The translations under genes and the position numbers were made by a program. From Orbilia blumenaviensis (lineage: Eukaryota; Ascomycota; Orbiliomycetes; Orbiliales; Orbiliaceae): 64,000 nt of DNA. Positions 25,494 through 35,987 of the stretch are shown here, in pieces. Below the pieces are notes generated by a model that saw only the letters and a program-made list of their open reading frames with translations, made no database searches and was not told where the DNA came from. The stretch lies in assembly GCA_036872755.1 (NCBI GenBank), contig JAVHNS010000002.1, positions 2,790,001 to 2,854,000 of the forward strand, written 5' to 3'. The stretch's first letter is position 1. Each line of letters opens with the position of its first letter.

Positions 25494-27287
25494 CTAACCC
25501 GATTCTGGACCCTGGCCAACCATCTGCTGCGCAGGTGGAAGGCTGCTTGATTGACGTTCATTGCTAAGGGACTGTATTTTAGCCTCCATACCAGCGTTCT
25601 TATCTTCCAGATCACGAATTCGTTTCTCCAATTTCTCAATATAGGACCAGATTCCTTGGTCGCCAGCGCTGAAAATGTTGGATTGTCCACTGCCTAGTGC
25701 ATCTGGTGGAGCAAGATGAGTCCCAGAAAACGACCCAGGACGGGACAAGCTGCCTGGAAGGCCGGCATTGTGCGAACGAGGGGACGTCTGAGTTGGCTGG
25801 GGCAAGCTATAACCAGGCCCCACAGTGCTTTGTCGGCGATTGCCGTCCATTGATGGCTGATGGTGGAAAGGAGTGGACGAAAATGACGGCGATCTGACAG
25901 GTCCGAGCGAAGTAGAATCGTGCGGAGGCACTGGGAATCCTGGATTACTGGGAGAAAGTGCTCTCGGGGAATCGGTCAGATCACCCTGTTGAAGAATTGA
26001 AGGCGCATTTGGTTGGGAGGTATTGATGCTTGGTGGAGCTGGGGCGTTAAACGCGGATGGCAGGTTGGGGTTTATGGGAGGGTAGGAATGGTTCGTAGCA
26101 GAACGAGGGGGCAAAGGAGCAGGCTGTAAATTCTGTGCCTGCCGTGCTTGCTGCCGTGCTCTCGAATAACTATGCCGCGACCTCGCATTTGGAAGACTCA
26201 TTGCTTTCCTGCTCGTAGGGGATTCTGGATAATCATGCATAGCCTCATCGTCTCCGGTGTGCTCGATTCCTTCCATTCCATCTGCACCATCATATCCACC
26301 ATCTCCAAGGCCAGTCATGCTACTCCTTCTGCCAGCACACCCACCTTCACCACGATTATGCCTAGCCAAAGCATCGGCGCGAGCAAACCGCCTACCACAG
26401 CTTTCACATACATGCGGCCGCTCACCAGTATGGAGCTTCTGGTGTCTCTTCAGGTCATGCAATCGGCGGAATCTAGACTGGCAGGTGATGCACTGGAATG
26501 GTTTCTCATGTGAATGGGTGAGAAGATGGGATTTCAAATTGTGATGTCGTGTGAAAGTTTGATGGCAGTTTGGACACTCGTGTTTAGCTCTTGACCCGCT
26601 GGCTGATGAAATACTAGCTCTGGGATCTGACGAAATACTTGCTCTTGGATCTGGGTAGGATGCCGATTGTCTATGGTCTCGAGGGTCCACAGGAGAGAAA
26701 GGCGTCGTGGGTGTCGCACTCCCTACATAGCTTTGTCCCAGTGCTTCCGAGATGCTGCCGAGCCGCGGCCTTGTGGGTGAGGTATCACTCCCAAGTCCAG
26801 CCGTAGCAGTCAGCCCACTTTCTGCAGAGCCCGATGTACTGTGAGGAGAAACCAAAGTATCAATAGCACTCGCAGGGGCGCTCGGGCCGCCAGATGATAA
26901 GCGACTGGCAGCTCCTGTTTCTATCGGTGCGAGCTTAGGCCCTGGAGCTGGAGGGGCAGCACTGGTTGGTCCATCTGCGGGCTTACTAGTACCAGCAGCC
27001 TGCGAAGTTAGGATCGCAGCTGGATTCTGACTGGTCCCGTCGTCGACGGCATCGGGGTTCGATCTCGGGTTGGGGCTCATGGGTTGCAGGTTTGCGGCTA
27101 GCAGGCCGTCTGCGATTCCCTTGGGAATAAAGGGATGGTGTAGCGGAGGAAGGACCGAAGGTGACTGTGACCTTCGAGGCGATGCCGGGTTTATTGACTC
27201 TGTGGCTAGTACGCCGGATCTCTCAGGCGGTGTACCGTTTGTGGTAATGCTCGGAACCGATGATACTTGGACGGGTTCAGGCGCCAT
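25494..27287 (-). CDS. C2H2 zinc-finger transcription factor, 597 aa
   Basis: Single-exon model. I chose the ATG at 27287 (MAPEPVQVSS) rather than the earlier in-frame ATG at 27506, because the 73 extra residues look like untranslated leader in composition. Residues 1-236 are Pro/Ser/Ala-rich, including a perfect 8-residue tandem repeat DPRASISS. Three tandem C2H2 fingers span about 238-317: CPNCHQTFTRHHNLKSHLLTH, then CITCQSRFRRLHDLKRHQKLH after a HEKPFQ linker, then CESCGRRFARADALARH after a canonical TGERPHV linker, ending in GEGGC. An acidic stretch follows, then a long Pro/Ser-rich region. A short leucine-zipper-like helix (IWSYIEKLEKRIRDLEDK) near the C terminus could mediate dimerisation. 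It would act in the nucleus as a DNA-binding regulator; target genes are unknown. The finger layout differs from CrzA as I remember it, so I give no symbol. Confidence 0.88.
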   Translation of the reverse strand: MAPEPVQVSSVPSITTNGTPPERSGVLATESINPASPRRSQSPSVLPPLHHPFIPKGIADGLLAANLQPMSPNPRSNPDAVDDGTSQNPAAILTSQAAGTSKPADGPTSAAPPAPGPKLAPIETGAASRLSSGGPSAPASAIDTLVSPHSTSGSAESGLTATAGLGSDTSPTRPRLGSISEALGQSYVGSATPTTPFSPVDPRDHRQSASYPDPRASISSDPRASISSASGSRAKHECPNCHQTFTRHHNLKSHLLTHSHEKPFQCITCQSRFRRLHDLKRHQKLHTGERPHVCESCGRRFARADALARHNRGEGGCAGRRSSMTGLGDGGYDGADGMEGIEHTGDDEAMHDYPESPTSRKAMSLPNARSRHSYSRARQQARQAQNLQPAPLPPRSATNHSYPPINPNLPSAFNAPAPPSINTSQPNAPSILQQGDLTDSPRALSPSNPGFPVPPHDSTSLGPVRSPSFSSTPFHHQPSMDGNRRQSTVGPGYSLPQPTQTSPRSHNAGLPGSLSRPGSFSGTHLAPPDALGSGQSNIFSAGDQGIWSYIEKLEKRIRDLEDKNAGMEAKIQSLSNERQSSSLPPAQQMVGQGPESG

Positions 27288-30200
27288 AACACAGGAAGAC
27301 AGCCTCAACTGTCCTAGGCAAATCCGGGCAGCGTTCTGAAGCTCAAAGGAGATCTTTGTTGGTGGCCAGCTGTGGCGGTAAGTGGAAGCGCAGAACGCGT
27401 GGTGGGCCGGGTGGAATACTCTGTCGCGGGTCGGCGGAGTGGCGGGAAAGATTGTTGATGTGGCTTGACTGCGACAGTTGTTGTTTGGATCCGTCGATCC
27501 CGTCAAGTCGTGTTGTTGATGGGCGGTCGATGAGTTGGAGGAAAGTGGTTGGTGAGAGAGAGCAGAGAGAAGGCTCAGCCCGTCACAGCCGCAGTTTGTT
27601 TTCTTCTCTTTGGAGTCGGGAAATGGGTGGAAATGGAAGGAAGTTGCAACTGGAAATTGCGACGATTCAGTCAGAGGCTCTGGTGATTACGTTGGAGCTC
27701 TGTAGGAGACAAGGACTGGTTAGCAAGCACCCAAAAAGAGATTGGTAGTTACGCCGGCTGGGCTGGAGTGAGTGGAGTTTGGTGGAAATGCCGCAGACAA
27801 ACGAACAACTTGCATGAACAGCGCTCCAGGCGAGGAGGTCCGAAGGCACGAACGGCGGGTTGGTACAGGGCGTTTATGCAACAGAGGCTATATGCAACGG
27901 AAGGGATAACGAGGGAGGGAGAGAGGCTCAAATATCATGGTATCATCAACCAAGCGGCGACAGTGGCCTTGTGGAGAATATGTGATTGTACGAAGTGGAT
28001 GGGAAAATATGACATTGTGTGGCCGGGTTGGTAATGAGGAAAGGAAGGGGAGATGGAAAGAGGAAGGCAGTCGACATACACTACGCCATGTAGTGAAAGT
28101 ACGCTATGATGGTATGCATCAGACCGCCATCTGCCTGTACGTATGTATGGGTGTCTGTCTGTCTCTGTCTACCTAGCCGTCCACCTACTTCGTTGTCTCT
28201 ATTCTTTCTATAGTGATCTCCCTCCCTTTTTTTTTTTATTTTATTATTGCGCCGGAGACAAGCAAGGGAAAACGGGGAAGAATAAGAAAAACAATGCGCC
28301 TACGAAGCAAACCACCTGTGTCGCCACACCCTTTCTTAACGAACTGGGGAAGAGAGGCTGCGCGCGGGTAATAGGCAGTTGTGGAATAATGTCTAAATCA
28401 ATCGGTCGCAGGACCAGCGAAACAATTCGTTTCGTAGCTTGGGGATCCACCGGCCAAGGCTGAATAGAAGATGGAAGGATGCATCTATCGCCGCCCTTTG
28501 CTTGTGTGCCAGGGACATTTGCAGATATGGTGCGAGGTACAGTAAGACAAGCGTGGCTGGTGAGGGAAATCATAACGAAAGCCCGACAACAATAGAAAAC
28601 ACAAAGGGAAAAACTATAAAAATAAAAACTTTGGGGAGTAGAAATAGTAGACTCGTACCAAAGCCAGGCGCCAATGCGCAACAATCCAGTTTCCATGTCA
28701 CCAAATAGTAGTACCTTTGAGAGATGTGAAGCGGTCTAATAGATATGTAGAGGTTGTCGATACCGCGCAATTGGAGGCAATGATATGATGATTTGTGGAA
28801 AAGAACCGTCACAGGGTGTTGCGTAATGCGTATCTGGAGAGAAAGCCGAGAGCCAAAATATGGGAAACCTAAATATGCAACAAAGTAGATGCCCGATTTA
28901 AAGCCGCCGATAGGGAGTCGTAAGTCAACTAGAACGGTCGATTTTCGCTCGAATTAATCCTTCTTCTGATCTTGTACCCCCCGCCGTCAGCTTAGTTGGT
29001 CTCCGGTAGTAGTATAATCGAGTTTTCCTAGGACTGCTTGTGTTTCGCTGAATGCCTGTCGTGATGATTGTGGAAAGACCTTTTGTCGGGAATATCTGGT
29101 TTTATTTTTTTTATTATTTTATTTTTTTTTATTTTAAGTTTTTGGAACAGGCGTTTCACTATGCCCTGCGCAATCGAGCAATGACGAAAACGTGCGAGAT
29201 CAGTAACTCGAAACCGAGGTGCCTGACGAACAAGAACCGTTCTTGACAGGATCTTAGGAATGTATGTGGGAAGTGAAAGGACGAAATTGGGGATTGGGAA
29301 AGACGATATGGATATGGAAATTAGTTATAAGGAAAAGAAAAAGGAAATATGGCAAGCCAAAGAGAAAGTGCGGTGCACCGCCTGGTGTTTATTCTCACTC
29401 GAACGGTCGAGGGTACAGTACAGCTGTGGTGTGGTGGTGGTGGCAGTATGTATGGCGGCGGCTGCAAATAAAAGGCTAGTAAAAAAACAACTTGTGGGCG
29501 ACCGCCTCTTTCCCTGGCTCTAGTGTCCGAACCTCTTTCTCCTCTTGGGGGCAAAGAACTTCAATTCTTTGTAGTTCTCAAGGTGGGCTTGAGCAGCTTT
29601 TTCATCTGCTTGCCCATCCGTTGAGAATCCCTCCAGGGTTCTAATATGCACGGGTGCAGGCAAGTTGCTCGAAGAGGACGCAGAGCCAAAAAGAGAAGAT
29701 GAGGGACGGCGAGAGATGCAGGACTGATCAAAATACTGACTAGTGCAAGGAAAGGGCCAGGTGGTGGAGATAACCGGAAGGAAAGAACGAAGTGGAAGAA
29801 GAAATTAAACGAACAAGCCCACGAGGGGTACACCAACCATAAAAATAAGAAAATAATCCAGAGCAAACCAGCCTCAAGTCACTGCGTGTACCGCCAGCGA
29901 TTTGTACCTGGTTGTGAGGACATTTACGTCGGTCGAGTAATCTCTAGACTCGGACACGAAATGTTTGCAAATGGAAAGCAAGATCAGAGTGTGATCAGAG
30001 TTTGGGTTGAAAACACCGGGCACAGAGTAGATGACCTGAGATGTCCTCCGTGTCGTGTAAGGTAGTGCACATACATACACGCATACACACAGAAAGAAAC
30101 ACACACTCCGCTGTAACATGCGATCTCGTCGAGGCAAGGGTGATGAGGCGTATTAAGACAGCAAGCAGGAAGGATGATGAAAAGATGCGCCCTTGATTCT

Positions 30201-33200
30201 GAAATGTGCAGAGGGGAGAAAAGGTGCGCTGACACGACTTACCAATTGGAATCTGTGACCGGAGAGTACGGCCAGACCGCGCCGTCGTTTGCTCGAAATG
30301 CCTTGCGACTATCGCAATAGAGAATGTTGAAAGAAAGAGGTGAAAAAAACTATAAAATGCGGGAAACAAGCCAGAGGGGAAAATATGATGGCGTAGTGAG
30401 CCAGCCCCGGTCAGTTTTGTTGTTGTTGCTTGGTGCTGTAGTCTTCCTGGAGCGTGGTCGTGGTTGGTGGTTGGTTCATGCGCCGAGGGATGACGGCCGG
30501 CCAGCCAGCAAGAGAAGGCGAGGGACCACAGCACAGGACAAGGAAAAAAAGAAACGGGAAAAACGGGGTCCGCTACTTTTGTGTACACGGCACTATCAGA
30601 GATGACGAGATGTGTGTGTGTGTCCGTGGGAATGAGAGGCGTTCTGAGGCACTTATCCCGTTTAGATAAAAAAACTGTGGCTATTTGGTTCACGAAACTT
30701 CTAAACTTTGTGGGGGAGCCTAGAGTAGTTCTATTAGTGCTATGTCAGCATTTAATTGCAAATCGCAGTCATTGGCTTACCTGGTAACGTAATAAACTGT
30801 TGCAATAGGTGCTTAGCTAACCTTAATTGCTTGATCTTGATCAGTTCGGATTTCAATTTCGAATTAATTAATTGCTGAATGTTCATATTGAGTACATGTA
30901 CCTCTGCTATAACACCCATCCATACGAACATGGCACACAGACAGACAGGTACATGCACATGTACATATCTAGGTAAGTGCGTGAATGCACAGATTGCCTC
31001 GGGTCCGGTCTAGCCTGTGGCACCGTCCAGTCTGGTCGTCACATTGAGACAAATTTGCGGCACCCACCCGCTTTTGCAATTGCAGTTGTTATAATGGCGG
31101 CTTGTCGAACTGCAATCGCAATTGCATTCAGAGCCTGGAATTAAACTTCTCTCGTATGCTAATGCTCATGCTCATGTTCAGTTTGTATTAATAGCAGATT
31201 GTGGTAAGAATAAGCGGTTCGGTTGGAAGCAACGTTTGTCAAGATGATAATAATAAATATCCTGTTAAAATGCTGCAAAGGCAATATTATGCAATGCCGC
31301 TGCACCGCTGTTGGCTGGTTGCCGGTTGGAAAGGTTTTCATTGGCGTTGTGTGGCTGCTGCTCACGAGCCTCACCAATCTTACGATGTATAAGACGTTTG
31401 AAACAAAGGATAAGCTGGCCCTTGAGAAATATGAGCTATTGCGGTACTTTATTACTTAATTCTACGTGATATAGTGGCAATTTAGCAAACTACCATGGAA
31501 CAGTCAGGCAACTGGCCGTCGATATCTAAAGACAACGATGCGGCACGCCGGCAGCGCATACCGCAAAGGGCCGTGAGCTTAGACTCGTTAGATTCTCGAG
31601 ACATGATCGAGTCCCTTCAGCCAGGAGGTCTCGGGTGGCCAGGTTCTCGGCTCATATTGAGCGCCCGAAGGAGAATATCGGCTTGAAGGAGTGCATTCCA
31701 CTTACAAGATCGGCATAGTGTGATATAAAGCTGAATGCGCTTATCTTGGATTTATATTCCGCACCTAATAGTCTAGTATAATGCAATGACATCCGACAAG
31801 AAAGTTCATATTTTCTTCTTCTTTTCCGTCATAGGCTCCAATATTATAAACTCGCAGTAGGCAGTTCCAGAGCTCCCGGCGTCCGAAACTAAGGGCCAAG
31901 CTCATACGGCAGCTTGAGTATTTCAGTCCTCTGCGTGCACAGAGCTTCAAAACCATAAGATCAACGCCCTTGGTGCTTGAATCAGAAAAAATGCACGGAA
32001 TGGGATGGATAAGATCTGCAGTTGGATGATAAAAAAGCATATCGGTGGGGATACGTGGTTTGCTTGCTCTATCCATGCAAGTACTCTGCACTGACCTGGG
32101 CCTGGAAGGGTTAAAACCAGTTGTTCCAGGCATCAAACTCGAATTCGAGATCCAATAGCCGACTTCAGAATTGATCGGGCAACTTAACACAATCTCACAA
32201 CCAACTTTTACTGCCTATAGTACGGAGTACTCGTACTCGTGATTCGAACCTCTTGTACTAACTGAACACTTAGCGCGCTAAAGGTAATTGTGCGGTGTTA
32301 ACATATTCTCCGCTGCTTCGAGGTTTTACAGTTAACTAGGTTAACATGCTAATGCAAGCCCTCATCACGATCTGTAACTTCCAAACAGAACCACGATGGT
32401 ATTAGGTATATATATATATCAATGGTTCATTCGGTCTCACGCGATTTAAAGTATGTCCATCATGATGTCTTTCCAAGATCCCATTTTATAACGGATCGGC
32501 TGCCTAGACCGGCCCATTGTTGATGCAAATCCAAATTAGTCGTGATCATTCAAACCGGTTCGTCACGCCTGCGTCTGCACACCCACTTTTCCCACATACG
32601 GTTATCGATGCATGCACACCGAGTGAGAGAAAGAGGGAGAAGAAAATGTATTCTTTTAACCATCTCTGGCCAGATTTTTTTTCTTGTCTTCCTTTGAGTA
32701 CTCCATAGGTATCTGTTCGAAGGGCGCTCCGACGCTCGACTTAGGATTTACCTCCTAGCCAATCTTGACCCGAGCTGAACCTTAGATATATTTGGATCGT
32801 CTCACCCAAGAGAGGTAGTACTGACAGCGGAGTGGCTGCAGGACGGTCTACAACGTTGTTTGTCCGCTTAAAGGCTTATCCGACGCAACCTCCCGTAGAA
32901 AAAGCCTGCGAGGCGAATTTGAAGGGTGAAGAAGATCTATCCCGGGGCAATCCGTGTTCATTTCAGATGGTTGAACAACCACAGGCACAACGGCTGCCTG
33001 ATCGCACCGCCGCAAACCCCAACAATCTAGTCAGCTGATATGCTTGAACCGGCCATGCAACACCATGAATCACGGCCATGGCCAAGTTCAAACCCAAATT
33101 TGATACTGAGATCGTCGTCTAGAGTAAGGTGTATCAGATTTGAAGCAGTTTTCATCGATATTGACCTCTGGTTGCCACACCTATTTCTAGTTGTGCGGCG

Positions 33201-33378
33201 CTGATGTGGCAGCCCGCATGGAATTACCTCCCACCAAGGCTTAATCGAAGCTCAATTAGCCACCGTGCCGTTGTGTGGGGCGTTTGCGGTTAATCTTTCC
33301 GGCCTGGGCTTTTTATCAATAAAAACGTGTTCAATAATTTCGTCTTTTATGATCCCTCGGAGCCTTGGAGTAAAATTA

Positions 33379-33425
<47 letters not shown>

Positions 33426-35987
33426 AGAAAGGGCTGGGGCTTGACGTGCGGGGATACTCCTGCCTCGTCCGCTGCAACATGACAATGGCCACACGATGAC
33501 ACGACCATGGGACAAGCGTCTTCATGGGACTCACGAGCTTGATTAACGCCATTGATGCAATGCCGTAATTTACCACTGCAGAGCGAATTTCGCAACTGAA
33601 TGACAGGGTATCGCCCTGGCCTCTATTAAGCTCTTCCTAAGACTTTATACTAGTGGTTCCCCTCGAGGACTGCCTCATTACATTATTTTAGGTCGGGTAT
33701 ATTTGATCGATGCCGCATTCTTCCCCTTCTCCTCAGCACCCAGAGGTTTTGCCAACGAACAGTGAGGAATGCTTGCTGCAAGGCATGCAGATCCGACAAT
33801 TTGAGGTCATCGCACGAACGGCATACGATCAGCAGGCCGATATGATTCGCTTCTGCAAGAGTGTCTGAATTCCTTGGTTTTTTCTCCGCTTTGTTCGATC
33901 TCGCGATAGGCGACATGTTCTACAGATACACTGATCCTTGGAGAATACAATGGCCAGGTTTCCTGAGGGTTCTTCTTTGCTTTCGGTATCCAGCGGTCTT
34001 TCAGCCAATGTAGAAGGCTCTGTGGCAAGGGTTCGAGAGTACTCGCGCATAATATACACATGAGGCCAATAGGATCAAGTCCTCGCAAACCCCAAAAAAT
34101 CCATCACGGGATCTCCACCATGCGGGACTTTAAGTTGGATCCATAAGCCTTTCCCCCTTTCTGTCATGAATTGGCTGAAATGGAAAGAGACAGCCATTGT
34201 GGGGCGCAGCCCTTCTGCTTTGAGACACCCTGGTCGCACCGGCCTAGAGGGTGAAATACATCATAAGTCCTCGCCGGCAAAAGCTGTCGCCCAAATCGCA
34301 GCCTTTTATTGGTGGCTGGCACTTAACAGGTCCGCTTCTAATAAACTTTAGATTAGCCCGTATATCGGTTCTCCAAATTATTCTCCTAAACGTGCATGGT
34401 ATCGATTTTTAGGCATTCGTTTACCCACGTTTATTAGAGTGAAGACTACCACTAGTTCTTTCTGGTACTCGGTGGGTAATTAGCCAACATAACCTTCATT
34501 CCCACTATCCACGATCATGGTTCAAACAGGAAATTGGCCTCCATAGCACAACGGTCGTTATTATAGTTCGGCGCTCCAGGGAAATGAAACTCATCTCTGG
34601 TACGGCATCTGGCTACCGGACAGTGTTTTATACCGATATATTCACATCGAAAATTCCATACCCACTTTTCGAAGCTCGACATATTGTGTCTAATTGCATT
34701 TTACGTTTCACACCAAATTGAGTACTGCAAATCTCGACCTTGATATCAGAAGGCTGTTGCCTACTGTGTACGGTGGAAGCCACCGGAAGATATGATTTGT
34801 CGCACTTGCTAGCCATGGCGAGCCACCACTGTGCGTGGCTTTCATTTTGCGTTCAGATTAGCCAGAGAAGCTAGGGGCGTACTGGTCGGGGCCCAGACGG
34901 GTGTACATGTCTTTGCTATTGCGACTACGCATGCACAGATGTAAGCTTGCACCCCCCATCCTCACGAGATGCATCTTTTAGTCTTGATTTTTAGGATAGT
35001 CTAGTCGGGTCGAAAGAGGGAGGTAATATCCGATTCTGCCGTTAGCACTCCTTTTCGGCGGACATTTCGAGCACTCGTTCCTGCAACAAAGGCTTCCACT
35101 ATCAACACATGTCTGTGAGTTCGTTCTTACTAATCCATTACTCTACCAAGCAAAAATGGGGTGCCAATATCTCCTCTGCATTACAGAAAATTTAGCAGCG
35201 GTTCAGCCTGTAGGAGTGTTCAAAGCCCATCATTGGTAGTCTTAATCACGAGGCCAATAACGGCCGGCCAACGGGAGACTGTCGGACCTGTCACGATAGC
35301 AAGCGAGAAAAGAAAAACACTTGAAAGCAAGCAAGGAGACTATCATCTTTCACCATGCATGCCGTGCTTGCATAAAAGAGGGGTACAGTAGCTTATCATG
35401 GGAGAAAAACCGCTGGCTGAGTGGCTTGCATGAAAAACTCTTTTTCTCCTTGACGGCGGGGCCCACCAGAAAGCCTGCTTTTTACGGTACGAACGATTGA
35501 TATCTTCCAACAAGAATACGTTAATTACGTTAACGATAGCCCTCCCACAACCGGCAGCCAGCAACCTGTTTGTGCGTGAGAGTGTGAAAGTCCGCTCGTG
35601 GATGTAACATCCGCGGAATGCTTTGGCGCTGAGACATTCGGCTGATATTGATATCAGAGTCGGATTTGCCTTCGTCGACAGAATCCGATTCAGCATAAGG
35701 AATGTGGCGTTCAGTGTACATTGTCGAGAGCTTCACTGCCACGCATGGCGCAACCGGCCAAGTCCCCATGAAACAAAATGTTGTGGCACATGACAATTTT
35801 TGTGATAGGTTGTATGTGAACACAGATCTGTGCAGACCGTCTATGCTATAGGACAAGTGGGAGAGGAACTCGGGAGGCGTCGCCGTTTTCAGCGGGCTAT
35901 TGATGGACCTCAATTGATATCCGGCTAAAGCATAAAATAACATGATGACTCCGACTAGACACACGCCACAGCTTATACATGCCATTC
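27288..35987. other. gene-free stretch, about 8.7 kb
   Basis: The left part (27.3-30.7 kb) is purine-rich on the plus strand, so pyrimidine-rich on the strand of the C2H2 gene. This is typical of fungal promoters and long 5' leaders, and many frames there are composition artefacts, including one of 232 codons at 29995-30693. The right part (31-36 kb) holds small scattered frames, a GT run near 30611, a palindrome GTACATG/CATGTAC at 30949-30964, an A41 run at 33380-33420 and a tRNA-like half at about 34537-34580. No transposon protein is visible. Confidence 0.5.
33380..33420 (+). repeat. poly-A tract (41 A)
   Basis: This is the longest homopolymer in the window. An AATAAA lies about 60 bases upstream, and the 9-mer AATTTGAAG occurs both directly after the run and about 0.5 kb upstream. 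Together these resemble the 3' end of a retroposed transcript; see findings. Confidence 0.9.

Noticed and set aside
27288..27506. 73-residue N-terminal extension of the C2H2 factor
   Set aside because: It looks like leader sequence; MAPEPVQ is followed at once by the Pro/Ser-rich arm. Not fully excluded.
29995..30693. 232-codon minus-strand frame upstream of the C2H2 gene
   Set aside because: It is rich in Phe/Leu/Ser/His from pyrimidine-rich promoter-like sequence, has no recognisable domain, and other frames there show the same bias.
31765..32190. 141-codon minus-strand frame
   Set aside because: No domain, no partner exons, composition like surrounding spacer.
33683..34088. Overlapping minus-strand frames of 77-93 codons
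   Set aside because: The most protein-like segment (HIGLLIVCRSCDDLKLSD) is too short and cannot be extended through splice sites; possibly a decayed gene but not supportable.
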